Assembly (NCBI GenBank): GCA_016707445.1
Contig: JADJHR010000013.1
Coordinates: 30,733-94,732 of the forward strand
Origin: Rubrivivax sp.
GTDB taxonomy: Bacteria; Pseudomonadota; Gammaproteobacteria; Burkholderiales; Burkholderiaceae_C
DNA length: 64,000 nucleotides
Direction of reading: 5' to 3'
Numbering within the stretch: position 1 is the first letter of the stretch; every line of letters starts with the position of its first letter. Positions 28,301-36,177 of the stretch are shown here, one piece after another. The position numbers and the translations under genes are program-made. The notes under the pieces are model-generated. The model was not told the origin of the DNA. It saw nothing but the letters and a program-made list of their open reading frames with translations, and did not search any database.

Positions 28301-28447
28301 CAAGAGCAGCGCGGGATCGTCGATTGCAACCTCTGTGTCCTCGGGCACATCGGTAGCGTGGGGCAGCTGCAAACGCGGCGCATCCCCCAAAACCCGGGGG
28401 CACTGAGCGGACGCCGGACCGGCGCGCACTGCGCGGCTGCCACGCAC
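25337..28447 (-). CDS. large BTAD/NB-ARC-like ATPase and TPR transcriptional regulator
   Basis: Up to 1036 residues from GTG 28447; a GTG at 28348 is another start and would remove a low-quality N-terminus. Order: winged-helix/OmpR-like segment (LLGAPVLRRGRQDIPF ... DRIASLFWPE ... RRNLRKVVFNTL), then a BTAD helical domain (VQALQLYRDFAARLASDLGV), then an STAND ATPase with Walker A SGAGGLGKSRLA and Walker B ALLVVLDNAEHL, then at least six TPR repeats to the C-terminus (SQALALNRELNRHDAAARCL, LGLAHLELRDLDAAEHHI). SARP-like regulators of this plan couple ligand or protein sensing by TPRs to DNA binding. Its neighbour, the PEP-CTERM gene, is a plausible target. Confidence 0.82.
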   Translation of the reverse strand: MRGSRAVRAGPASAQCPRVLGDAPRLQLPHATDVPEDTEVAIDDPALLLLGAPVLRRGRQDIPFVPERRHQLLVLLASQDGQWLSRDRIASLFWPERTNADSRRNLRKVVFNTLPLPEARGVVATEHALRWPVVTDVGALRRAVHAGRLSDAVALRRGPALAGMDAPRLSGWSAWLAAERERIETLWRGAAHAHLAARLGADECIALARLLLSEDPLDEVAVGAWIEAELDAGRPVQALQLYRDFAARLASDLGVEPPLRLRALLERSRAPAGLSVAAPPSLILPAPTLPGPAGRFVGRRAELVDLAQRLAQANVRLVTVSGAGGLGKSRLARQAVEGAPQLLWVDLQDLPDAAAALVRLAGLIRLDGPDDGDLIAALARQVGTRALLVVLDNAEHLVDLPRVADRLLQACPGLRLLVTSRGRLHLAGESVLPLEGLAVPDDESRDLEAAVHFDAVQLFAVRAEVVHPGFRLVDHVDAVVDIVTDCAGMPLGIELAAAWVRLLPPQEIARELRRSIDVLERDPAQPGAPARPEHASLRVVLEQTWQHLSAAEQQAMAALSVFSGSLAAAAARAVAGVPLALLSGLTDKCLLAVGANGRFQLHPLLRSFGAERLADEPQRARTVERRHAEYFARWVAEAQRMHITDPQPLIAAIDADDSNVFAAWRHAVAHRRPDLVSALVGGLRIYHDQRGRMADGVALLQPALAMSARGSEELTALARVQHAIAALRYRRRDLDEAMRLAAAGAAIAERWGDRRTLFGCLSTQGACHSTAGRWRQAAPLFERALDIATEDGERAETARALADLGVIAKKEGRFELALERYSQALALNRELNRHDAAARCLNNLGVLHMERDDWARARDVTAQGLVLCERHGLDSLLPYLQNGLGLAHLELRDLDAAEHHIGRALQRSQATEVKSVEMLAHCLLARIATRRGRLDDARARFRSAALMARQLGLVTDLLDIALYYAEFQRDAGDRLGAARTWTMVCRHPMAEAGIRGSAARWCDELALDEAQRALLASSILPLDELIDRLLSADSIA

Positions 28448-28684
28448 ACCCGATTTTCCGAGATCGTCTGGACTGATGTCCTGGGCGAGGCGACCTGCCC
28501 GAGTTCGTTCGAGTTAGCGCGAAAGTCCACCACCATCATCTTGATCGGTTCGCACAGCCTCCAGGCTGGCATGGCACCAGTCCTGGTCGGCAGAGCTCAG
28601 CCGGGCAAACGCGGCCTCCATCGCCATCCGCGCCTGTGCATGGCCGGCGGCGTTGCCGGCAGCGCGTTCGGTGCGGGCCAATGC

Positions 28685-29419
28685 TTACTGCCCGAAGAAG
28701 GTCTCCAGCGCGGGCGGCTCAGCCTGCGCATCGACAATCGCCAGGCAGGCCAGCGCGTGCTGCCGGGCGCGCGCGGCGTCGCCGGCAGCAAGCCAGCTCA
28801 TCGCCAGTCGGTCTTCGGCACGTTCGACCTGCAGCCAGCTGTCGGCCATCTGCCAGTAGCGGCGCGCGGTTTCGGCGGCCAGCAGCATCAGTTCGCGCTC
28901 GGCTTCGCTGCGCTCGGGCTCTACTTCCAGCGCCACCGCGATGCCGTTGGCATGGGCCGCCAGCGAGCGCAGCGCAGGGTCGCTGGCGGCCAGCGGTGTG
29001 GCCTCGGACAGATCAAAGGTCTGCTGCAACAGTTGCCGCGCGCGAACGCCGTCGTGCAGGGCCATGCAGGCCGCAGCCTGCGCCGACACCGTGATGCGCT
29101 CGTCGACCGCCAAGGCCTGCCGTGGATCGCGGTCGCCGGCGGCCAAATGCAGGCTGGCGCGCCAGCAGCGCAGCGCGCGGCCACTGGCGCCCGCCGCCTC
29201 GAAGGCCGGCGCCTGTGCCAGTGCGGTCAGGAAGCCCAGCGCATCGGCCCAGGCGCCCAGGTGTGCGCCATGCACATGGTGCGCCAGCCGCGCCAGGTCC
29301 ATCAACTCGGCTTCGCTGCGCACGGCGTCCAGTGCCTGCGGCTGCCGCTGGGCCACGCCGGCAGCGTCGTCAGCATGGTCAGTCCAGGCCTGGTCGACGA
29401 ATCCTTGCAGGTCGGTCAT
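28685..29419 (-). CDS. helical-repeat protein of unknown function, truncated by an in-frame stop
   Basis: 244 residues, all helical, Ala/Leu-rich with TPR-like spacing (LARLAHHVHGAHLGAWADAL, SWLAAGDAARARQHAL). No enzyme motif is seen and I do not recognise the family. The frame ends at TAA (28685-28687) after ETFFGQ, but continues without interruption for 56 more codons in the same style (ALARTERAAGNAAGHAQARM ... SSADQDWCHASLEAV) to a stop at 28514. This strongly suggests that the TAA arose from a sense codon such as GAA and that the full gene was 28514-29419, about 301 residues. Confidence 0.65.
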   Translation of the reverse strand: MTDLQGFVDQAWTDHADDAAGVAQRQPQALDAVRSEAELMDLARLAHHVHGAHLGAWADALGFLTALAQAPAFEAAGASGRALRCWRASLHLAAGDRDPRQALAVDERITVSAQAAACMALHDGVRARQLLQQTFDLSEATPLAASDPALRSLAAHANGIAVALEVEPERSEAERELMLLAAETARRYWQMADSWLQVERAEDRLAMSWLAAGDAARARQHALACLAIVDAQAEPPALETFFGQ

Positions 29420-29516
29420 CGGTTCTCCAGGTCTGGCCGAATCACGACAAGCGTCATGATGCCCGCGACAGCGCGCGGCAGGCAGCCGGCCACGACATCA
29501 GCCACACTTCGACCCG

Positions 29517-29726
29517 ATGAACACTGTGTTGCCGATGCCCACCACGCCTTCCCGGATGGGTGAATTGATCGACGCCATCTCGCACCACCGGCACGGCATG
29601 CACTTCCTGTCCGCCTTCGACCAACACGACGACGCCACGCAGGCGGCGCAGTTTGCCGACAACCTGCATCGGCTGCGGGCCAGGGAGCCGCTGCTGAACC
29701 TTGTCGACCGGCAGCGCGGATACTGA
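29517..29726 (+). CDS. small protein of unknown function
   Basis: 69 residues from ATG 29517. Soluble, His-rich in the middle (ISHHRHGMHFLSAFDQHDD) and with a clear amphipathic helix (QAAQFADNLHRLRARE). No membrane segment or family recognised. It lies between a minus-strand helical protein and a GST gene in the same direction, 38 bases before the latter. Length and composition look protein-like, but coding status is not proven. Confidence 0.5.
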   Translation: MNTVLPMPTTPSRMGELIDAISHHRHGMHFLSAFDQHDDATQAAQFADNLHRLRAREPLLNLVDRQRGY

Positions 29727-29764
29727 GCCGCCTCCCCTCATCAACCCACCGAACGATCACCGCC

Positions 29765-30370
29765 ATGAAGCTGCATTTCTCGCCCACCTCGCCCTATGTC
29801 CGAAAGTGCATGGTCAGTGCCCACGAGCTCGGCGTGGCCGACCGCATCACGCTGTTGCCGAGCAAGGCCCACCCGGTGGACCGCGACGCCACGCTGGTGG
29901 CCACCAACCCGCTGGGCAAGGTGCCCGCCTTCATCACCGATGACGGCCTGGTGCTGTACGACAGCCGCGTGATCTGCGAATGGCTGGACAGCAGCTTCAA
30001 CGGCCGGCTGTTCCCGCGTGAGGGCGCGGCCCGCTGGCACGCGCTGGTGCTGCAGAGCCTGGCCGACGGCATTCTCGATGCTGCCTTGTTGGCGCGTTAT
30101 GAAGAAGCGGCGCGCCCCGAAGCGCTGCGCTGGGCCGACTGGCAAGCCGGCCAGATCGACAAGATCCGCACCGCGCTGCTGTCGCTGGACCAGGCGCCCG
30201 AGCAGCTGCAGGGCCGGGTCGACATCGGTACGCTGAGCCTGGCCTGCGCGCTGGGCTACCTGGACCTGCGCTACGACGCCTGGGGCTGGCGCACCCGCTT
30301 CCCGCGTCTGGCCGAATGGGCGGCCGGCTTCATGCAACGGCCTTCACTGCAGGCCAGCTGGTCGGCGTAG
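29765..30370 (+). CDS. glutathione S-transferase family protein (YibF-like)
   Basis: 201 residues. The N-terminal thioredoxin-like domain starts KLHFSPTSPYVRKCMVSAHE, with the glutathione-contact NPLGKVPAF and DSRVICEWLD (cis-Pro and Glu/Asp-Ser region). The C-terminal helical domain runs from about 85 to 201. Cytosolic GSTs conjugate or reduce substrates with glutathione; the partner is not evident. The SPYVRK start resembles the bacterial YibF/GstB branch. Confidence 0.9.
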   Translation: MKLHFSPTSPYVRKCMVSAHELGVADRITLLPSKAHPVDRDATLVATNPLGKVPAFITDDGLVLYDSRVICEWLDSSFNGRLFPREGAARWHALVLQSLADGILDAALLARYEEAARPEALRWADWQAGQIDKIRTALLSLDQAPEQLQGRVDIGTLSLACALGYLDLRYDAWGWRTRFPRLAEWAAGFMQRPSLQASWSA

Positions 30371-30483
30371 CGCACTTCGCAGGCGCGACGACAAGAAACG
30401 TTACGCGCCGATACCGCGCTGAAAGGACCTGCGCGCCGCCAGCGCCGACCATGGAACCCTCATCAACTCACGAGGTGATTCTC

Positions 30484-30957
30484 ATGAAAACCTGGATCCG
30501 TCGCACCCTGATCGGCGTCGTTGGCGCTACCGCACTCTTCGGCGGCCTGGCCGCCTGGGCCAGCCATTCCTATGGCCGCTGGCACGGTGACCCGGCCGAG
30601 ATGAAGGCGCGTGTGGTCGACATCGCCTCTCGCAAGCTCGATCTCGACGCGTTGCAGAAGACCAAGCTCGGTACCCTGGCCGACAGCGTGCAGACGCAGC
30701 GCCTGGCGCTGAAGGGCAGCGCCGACAACCCGCGTGCCGAACTGCAGGCGCTGATCAGCGGCCCCAGCTTCGACCGAACCCAGGCCAGCGCGCTGTTGCA
30801 GGCCAAGATCGCTGCCGTTCAGCTGAAGTCGCCTGAGCTGATCAACGCCTTCGGCGATTTCTACGACAGCCTGCGTCCCGAGCAGCAGGGCAAGTTGCGT
30901 GAAGCCCTGGCCCGCGGGCGCCATGGTCATCGCGACCGTCATGACCGGCGTGACTGA
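30484..30957 (+). CDS. Spy/CpxP-like periplasmic protein
   Basis: 157 residues from ATG 30484 with GAGGTG at 30471-30476. A signal peptide (RRTLIGVVGATALFGGLAAWA) precedes a helical body with two LTxxQ-like segments (ALQKTKLGTLADSVQTQRLA and LRPEQQGKLREALARGRHG) and a His/Arg-rich end (RHGHRDRHDRRD). Spy and CpxP are ATP-independent periplasmic chaperones, and CpxP also damps CpxA. The next genes are a response regulator and a sensor kinase, so a CpxP-like feedback role is a reasonable inference; the His-rich tail could bind metal. Confidence 0.75.
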   Translation: MKTWIRRTLIGVVGATALFGGLAAWASHSYGRWHGDPAEMKARVVDIASRKLDLDALQKTKLGTLADSVQTQRLALKGSADNPRAELQALISGPSFDRTQASALLQAKIAAVQLKSPELINAFGDFYDSLRPEQQGKLREALARGRHGHRDRHDRRD

Positions 30958-31022
30958 TCCAGCGGCATCGACCGGCCAAGCGCCAAGCGTGGTCGGTCAT
31001 CCTTGGCTGTAGTCTTGTCACC

Positions 31023-31703
31023 ATGCCCCTTGTGCTGCTGATTGACGACGACGAAGCGTTGGCGCGGCCGTTGACCGTCTACCTGAAACGTTTCGATCTC
31101 GAGCTTGAGTCGGCCACCCGGCCCAGCGCCGGGCTGGCGCGGCTGGCGCAGGGCGGCATAGCCGCGGTGATCCTCGACGTGATGCTGCCCGAGATGGACG
31201 GCTTCGAAGTCTGCCGTCGCATCCGCGCCGACCCGGACTTGAGCGAGTTGCCGGTGCTGATGCTGACCGCGCGTGGTGAGCTGACCGACCGCGTGGTCGG
31301 GCTCGAACTGGGCGCCGACGATTACCTGCCCAAGCCTTTCGAGCCGCGTGAGCTGGCGGCGAGACTAACGACCATTCTACGTCGTTCCCGCCCGACGGCA
31401 TCGCCGGTGCTGCGTTTCGAAGGCCTGGTGATCGACAGCGTGCGCCGCCAAGTGCAGCGCGCGGATGAGCTGGTCGAACTGACCGGCACCGAGTTCGAAC
31501 TGCTGCTGCTGCTGGCGCGCGAGCCGAACAAGGTGTGGACGCGCGACGAGATCCTGAACCGCCTGCGCGGCCAGGACGCGCTGGACCTGCACACACGCGC
31601 GGTCGACATCCTGGTCAGCCGCTTGCGGCGCAAGCTGGAGCCGCTGGACTGCATCAAGACCCTGCGCAATGCCGGCTACAGCTTTGCCGGAGCGCGCGTG
31701 TGA
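31023..31703 (+). CDS. OmpR-family response regulator (CpxR-like)
   Basis: 226 residues. Receiver: LIDDDEALAR at the N-terminus, phospho-acceptor Asp in AVILDVMLPEMDGFE (about 52), T in LMLTARGE, K in DDYLPKPFEPREL. C-terminal winged helix from about 130 (VELTGTEFELLLLLAREPNKVWTRDEI, LDLHTRAVDILVSRLRRKLE; key parts). The kinase gene overlaps its stop. With the Spy-like gene upstream this forms a probable envelope-stress system. Confidence 0.92.
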   Translation: MPLVLLIDDDEALARPLTVYLKRFDLELESATRPSAGLARLAQGGIAAVILDVMLPEMDGFEVCRRIRADPDLSELPVLMLTARGELTDRVVGLELGADDYLPKPFEPRELAARLTTILRRSRPTASPVLRFEGLVIDSVRRQVQRADELVELTGTEFELLLLLAREPNKVWTRDEILNRLRGQDALDLHTRAVDILVSRLRRKLEPLDCIKTLRNAGYSFAGARV

Positions 31704-33040
31704 CCGCAGCGAGCCCGGGTCGCCTGCAGCGTTGGCGTGCGGCGCGCCGGCGTTTCACGCAGCGCCTGGCGCATTCGATTCGCGCCCGCCTGGTGGCGCT
31801 GTTCATGCTGCTGGCGCTGGGCATCGCCGGCGTCTTTCTGTTCGGCACGCAGCGCATCGTCGCCAGCGGCTGGCAGGCATGGGCCAAGCCGATGGTGGCC
31901 GACTATGTCAACCGCCTGGCCGCCGAGATCGGCAACCCGCCTGATCTGGTGCGTGCGCGTGCCCTGGTGGCCAGGCTGCCGATCACGCTGCGCATCGACG
32001 GGCCGCGGCTGCAGTACGACTCTCATCCGGGCCGCCGGCCGTCGGACTCTGAGCCCTGGCGCGAGCGCGGCGCCCAGGGCCCGGGCTGGGGCCTCGAGCG
32101 CGTCAGCGCCGACGGCCATCGCATCCGCTTCGGCCTGGCCTGGGCGGCCGGGCCCGACCGCCCGCGGCTGCTGGGCTGGATCACGCTGGCGGCGATCCTT
32201 ACGCTGACGCTGCTGGCCTACACCGTGGTGCACCGCTTGTTGCGGCCGCTGCAGACCATCGGCGATGGTGTCGCGCGCTTCGGGCGAGGTGAATTCGAGC
32301 CGCCGATCAAGGTGCAGCGCCAGGACGAGCTGGGTGAACTGGCGGGACGCATCAACCGCATGGCGCACAGCCTGCACGGCATGCTGCAAGACAAGCAGGC
32401 CTTGCTGCTGGCCATCAGCCACGAGCTGCGCAGCCCGCTGACGCGGGCGCGCCTGAACGCCGAACTGGTCGACGACGGCGACGCCAAGGTGGCGCTGTTG
32501 CGTGACCTGGCCGAGATGCGCGACCTCATCAGCAGCCTGCTCGAGAGCGAACGCATCGCCAGCGGCGCGCAGGCGCTGCAGGTCACGGCGCTGGACCTGG
32601 CCGCGCTGGTGCACGAGGTCGTCGAGGGTCTGCCGCCCGCCCCGCCCTTGCAACTGGACCTGCTGCCCGGCCTGCCGCCGGTGTCGGCCGATGGCACGCG
32701 CCTGAAGCTGCTGCTGCGCAACCTGATCGACAACGCGCGCCGGCATGGCGGCGACGCCCTGCCGGCACCGCAGGTCTTCCTGCGCCGTGAAGGTGATGGC
32801 CGCCTGGCGCTGGGCGTGCGTGACCACGGCCCGGGGGTCAGTGAGGACCAGCTGTCGCGCCTGGCCCAGGCCTTCCACCGACCCGACAGCGCCCGCACCC
32901 GCAGTGCCGGTGGCGTCGGACTCGGCCTGTACCTGTGCCGCCTGGTGGCGCAGGCGCATGGGGGCGAGTTGCGCATCCGGCGCGGCGAGCCGGGGCTGGA
33001 GGTGGCGATGCTGTGGCGACCGCAAGCTGCTGCCGGCTGA
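31700..33040 (+). CDS. sensor histidine kinase (CpxA-like)
   Basis: 446 residues from GTG 31700, which overlaps the regulator stop as GTGA. TM1 about 28-48 (LVALFMLLALGIAGVFLFG), a periplasmic domain of about 110 residues, TM2 about 155-175 (LLGWITLAAILTLTLLAYTV), HAMP, then HisKA with AISHELRSPLTRARL and HATPase (NLIDNARRHGG, VRDHGPGVS, GVGLGLYLCRLVAQAHGGEL). Partner of the upstream regulator. The signal is probably envelope damage or metal, inferred from the Spy-like neighbour. Confidence 0.9.
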   Translation: MTAASPGRLQRWRAARRRFTQRLAHSIRARLVALFMLLALGIAGVFLFGTQRIVASGWQAWAKPMVADYVNRLAAEIGNPPDLVRARALVARLPITLRIDGPRLQYDSHPGRRPSDSEPWRERGAQGPGWGLERVSADGHRIRFGLAWAAGPDRPRLLGWITLAAILTLTLLAYTVVHRLLRPLQTIGDGVARFGRGEFEPPIKVQRQDELGELAGRINRMAHSLHGMLQDKQALLLAISHELRSPLTRARLNAELVDDGDAKVALLRDLAEMRDLISSLLESERIASGAQALQVTALDLAALVHEVVEGLPPAPPLQLDLLPGLPPVSADGTRLKLLLRNLIDNARRHGGDALPAPQVFLRREGDGRLALGVRDHGPGVSEDQLSRLAQAFHRPDSARTRSAGGVGLGLYLCRLVAQAHGGELRIRRGEPGLEVAMLWRPQAAAG

Positions 33041-33041
33041 A

Positions 33042-34211
33042 TCAGGCTGCCAGCCGCGTCTCGATCAAGCGTGCATAGAAGGCCGCGCCCAGCGGCAGCG
33101 CGCGATCGTTGAAGTCGTAGGCCGGGTTGTGCACCTCGCAGCCGCCATCCTCGACGCCGTTGCCGATGTTGAGGTAGCAGCCCGGCACCTGCTCGAGCAT
33201 GAATGAGAAGTCTTCCGACGCCATGATCAGCGGTGGGTTGCGGTCGACGTTCTCCGGGCCGACCAGTTCAGTGCAGATGCGCGCCGCGAACTCGGCCTCG
33301 TCGGCGTTGTTGACGGTGGGTGCGAAGCGCACGCGGAAGTCGACCTCGACGGTGGCGCCGTAGGCCGCAGCCGTGCCTTCGGCCAGGCGCTGCATGTGGC
33401 GGCCCACGGCGTCCATCACGTCGCGCGAGAAGGCGCGCACGGTGCCGCCCAGCTCGGCCGTCTGCGGGATCACGTTGTAGGCGTCACCGGCCAGGATGCG
33501 CGTGACCGAAACCACCGCCGCGTCCAGCGGCGCCAGGTTGCGCGACACGATGCTCTGCAGGCTGACCACGATCTGCGCGGCCACCAGCGCCGCGTCGACG
33601 CCGGTCTCGGGCCGCGCGCCGTGGGCGCCCTTGCCAGTGATGCGGATGTCGAAGAAGGCGCCGCCGGCCATCATCGGCCCGGCCCGGACGTTGAAGCGGC
33701 CGACCTCGAGCCGCGGCCGGTTGTGCATGCCGAAGATGGCGTCGCAGGGGAAACGCGTGAACAGGCCGTCGTCGATCATCGCCTGGGCGCCGCCCAGGCC
33801 TTCTTCGGCGGGCTGGAAGATGAAGTGCACGGTGCCGTCGAAGCGCTTGGTCTGTGCCAGGTATTTGGCCGCGCCCAGCAGCATCGCGGTATGTCCATCG
33901 TGACCGCAGGCGTGCATCACCCCGGCGTGCACCGAGCGGTGCGCGAAGCGGTTGGCCTCCGGGATGGGCAGCGCGTCCATGTCGGCACGCAGGCCGATGC
34001 GGCGCGTGCTGCGCCCGGCGCGCAGCACGCCGACCACGCCGGTGCGGCCGACACCTCGGGTGACCGTGATGCCGAAGGCTTCCAGCTGCCTCGCCACCAG
34101 CCCGGCGGTGCGGTTCTCCTGGAAACCCAGTTCGGGGTGGGCATGGATGTCCTGCCGCCAGACCGTCATGTCGGCGTGCAGCGGGGCCAGGGTTTCGAGC
34201 GTGGTGGTCAT
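33042..34211 (-). CDS. M20-family amidohydrolase (hippurate hydrolase type)
   Basis: 389 residues from ATG 34211. Metal-binding and catalytic parts of the M20D peptidase/amidohydrolase family: HAHPELGFQE, LRADMDALPI, HACGHDGHTAMLLGAA, FQPAEEGLGGAQAM, and near the C-terminus MASEDFSFMLEQVPG. The dimerisation insert begins near AGGAFFDIRITGKGAHGARPE. Such enzymes hydrolyse N-acyl amino acids such as hippurate or acetyl-amino acids. It ends 1 base from the convergent kinase gene and follows the LysE gene, possibly in the same transcript. Confidence 0.92.
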   Translation of the reverse strand: MTTTLETLAPLHADMTVWRQDIHAHPELGFQENRTAGLVARQLEAFGITVTRGVGRTGVVGVLRAGRSTRRIGLRADMDALPIPEANRFAHRSVHAGVMHACGHDGHTAMLLGAAKYLAQTKRFDGTVHFIFQPAEEGLGGAQAMIDDGLFTRFPCDAIFGMHNRPRLEVGRFNVRAGPMMAGGAFFDIRITGKGAHGARPETGVDAALVAAQIVVSLQSIVSRNLAPLDAAVVSVTRILAGDAYNVIPQTAELGGTVRAFSRDVMDAVGRHMQRLAEGTAAAYGATVEVDFRVRFAPTVNNADEAEFAARICTELVGPENVDRNPPLIMASEDFSFMLEQVPGCYLNIGNGVEDGGCEVHNPAYDFNDRALPLGAAFYARLIETRLAA

Positions 34212-34264
34212 GGGTGCGGGCTTGGCGGGTGGTGGCGGGCCCATCGTAGCCTCAGCGGTCTGAT

Positions 34265-34930
34265 TCAAGCCGCCGGCTGGCGCGTGCCCAGCAGACGCAG
34301 CGCCAGCAGCATGAACAGCAGCGCGCCACCGCCTTGCAGCAAGCGCGCACCGCGCGGTGACGACGGCCACCGGCGCAGCCGAGTCGCCAGCACCACCACC
34401 ACCAGCAGGAACAGGCTGCTCTGCAGCACGAAAAGCAGCCCCAGCGCCAGAAAGGCCAGAGTCTTGTGTGTCGTGGCCGGCGCGATGAACTGCGGCAGGA
34501 AGGCGAGGAAGAACAGCGCCACCTTGGGGTTCAGCACGTTGGTGAGCACGCCGACGCGAAAGTCGGCCCAGGCCGGGCGATTGCTGGCCGTCACCAGCGC
34601 TTTGGCCGGTGCGCCGGTGCGCAATGCGGCGCGCGCCATGCCGACGGCCAGCCACAACAGGTAGGCGGCGCCGAGCCACTTGATGGCCAAGAAGGCTGTG
34701 GCCGACACCGCCAGCAGCGCTGCCAGCCCGAAGGCCGCGGCCATGGCATGCACGACACAACCGGCGTTGATGCCCAATGCCGCCGCCATGCCCGCTTTGG
34801 CGCCACCCTGCAGCGTGCGTGTCACGGTCAGCAGAAGGTCGACGCCAGGTGTCGCGTTGAGCACCAGCGTGGCCAGCATGAACAGGCCCAGCTCTGGCCA
34901 GCCGGCCAATCCCAGCAGCGCCGGCGTCAC
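34265..34930 (-). CDS. LysE-family amino-acid exporter
   Basis: 221 residues from GTG 34930, which overlaps the thiolase stop as GTGA; the longer frame to 34975 is unlikely. Six membrane helices and the family motif FMLATLVLNATPGVDLLLTV with GxxxG-like GINAGCVVHAM; the second half begins FRVGVLTNVLNPKVALFFLAF. LysE/RhtB proteins export amino acids or related compounds. Its place in a leucine-breakdown row suggests relief of branched-chain amino acid excess. Confidence 0.9.
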   Translation of the reverse strand: MTPALLGLAGWPELGLFMLATLVLNATPGVDLLLTVTRTLQGGAKAGMAAALGINAGCVVHAMAAAFGLAALLAVSATAFLAIKWLGAAYLLWLAVGMARAALRTGAPAKALVTASNRPAWADFRVGVLTNVLNPKVALFFLAFLPQFIAPATTHKTLAFLALGLLFVLQSSLFLLVVVVLATRLRRWPSSPRGARLLQGGGALLFMLLALRLLGTRQPAA

Positions 34931-36105
34931 AACATTTCGATTGCCATCGCCGTGGCCTCGCCGCCGCCAATGCACAGCGCGGCCACGCCGCGCCTGAGGC
35001 CGCGCTTCTTCAGTGCGCCCAGCAGCGTGACGACGATGCGCGCACCGCTGGCGCCGATCGGGTGGCCCAGCGCGCAGGCGCCGCCGTGCACGTTGACGAT
35101 CTCGTGCGGCAGGCCGAAATCGTGCATCGCGGCCATGGTGACGGCGGCGAAGGCTTCATTCACCTCCCACAGGTTGACGCTCTTGGCGTCCCAGCCCGCC
35201 TTCTTCAAGGCCTTCTCGATCGCGCCGGCCGGTGCGGTGGCAAACCACTCGGGCGCCTGGGCATGCACCGCGTGGCTGACGATGCGCGCCAACGGTGTGG
35301 CGCCCAGGCGCGTGGCCGTGCTTTCGCGCATCAGCACCAGGGCGGCGGCGCCGTCGGAGATGCTGGACGCATTGGCCGCGGTGATGGTGCCGTCCTTTCG
35401 GAACGCCGGCTTCAGGCCTGGGATCTTGTCGAGCTTGGCCTTGAAAGGCTGTTCGTCGAACTTGATCACGCTGTCGCCGGTCTTGCCCGGCAGCGTGACA
35501 GGTGCCATCTCCCAGTCGAAGCTGCCGTCTTCGTTGGCGAGCCTCGCGCGCGTGGTGGATGCGATCGCGAAGCGGTCCTGCGCCTCGCGCGTGAAGCGGT
35601 ACTTGTCGACGCAGGCCTCGGCAAACACGCCCATGGCCTTGCCACGTTCGTAGGCATCTTCCAGGCCGTCCATGGCCATGTGGTCGAACAGCTGCGCGGC
35701 GCCGTACTTGACGCCCTTGCGCGCGAACATCAGGTGCGGCGCGTTGGTCATGCTTTCCATGCCACCGGCCACCATCACCTGCGCCGTGCCGGCAACCAGC
35801 ATGTCGTGCGCGAACATGGCCGCGCGCATGCCGCTGCCGCACATCTTGCTCAGCGTCACCGCGCCGCTGCTGTCGGGCAGCCCGGCCCGGCGCGTCGCCT
35901 GGCGTGCCGGCGCCTGGCCCTGGCCGGCCATCAGGCAGTTGCCGAACAGGACCTCGTCGACCGCGTCACCCGGCACACCGGCGCGCTCGACCGCGGCGCG
36001 GATCGCCACTGCACCCAGCTCCCAGGCGGGCAAGGACGCAAAGTCGCCCAGCAGGCCGCCGATGGGCGTGCGGGCGGCGGACACAATGACGACGGGGTCG
36101 GACAT
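34927..36105 (-). CDS. acetyl-CoA C-acyltransferase (thiolase)
   Basis: 392 residues from ATG 36105, with AAGGAG upstream; ATG 36120 is less likely. Thiolase signatures: nucleophile Cys89 in SKMCGSGMRA, VAGGMESMTNAPH, NVHGGACALGHPIGASGARI with the active His, and the second Cys in AALCIGGGEATAMAIE. The enzyme splits or forms acetoacetyl-CoA, the end of leucine breakdown. It may also feed polyhydroxybutyrate synthesis. It overlaps lysE. Confidence 0.94.
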   Translation of the reverse strand: MSDPVVIVSAARTPIGGLLGDFASLPAWELGAVAIRAAVERAGVPGDAVDEVLFGNCLMAGQGQAPARQATRRAGLPDSSGAVTLSKMCGSGMRAAMFAHDMLVAGTAQVMVAGGMESMTNAPHLMFARKGVKYGAAQLFDHMAMDGLEDAYERGKAMGVFAEACVDKYRFTREAQDRFAIASTTRARLANEDGSFDWEMAPVTLPGKTGDSVIKFDEQPFKAKLDKIPGLKPAFRKDGTITAANASSISDGAAALVLMRESTATRLGATPLARIVSHAVHAQAPEWFATAPAGAIEKALKKAGWDAKSVNLWEVNEAFAAVTMAAMHDFGLPHEIVNVHGGACALGHPIGASGARIVVTLLGALKKRGLRRGVAALCIGGGEATAMAIEML

Positions 36106-36177
36106 GGGTTTCTCCTTCAAAGGGCCGAGGGCCGTTCGATGCGGACACGATGCAGACGTTCACAAGGTCTCGCACGC

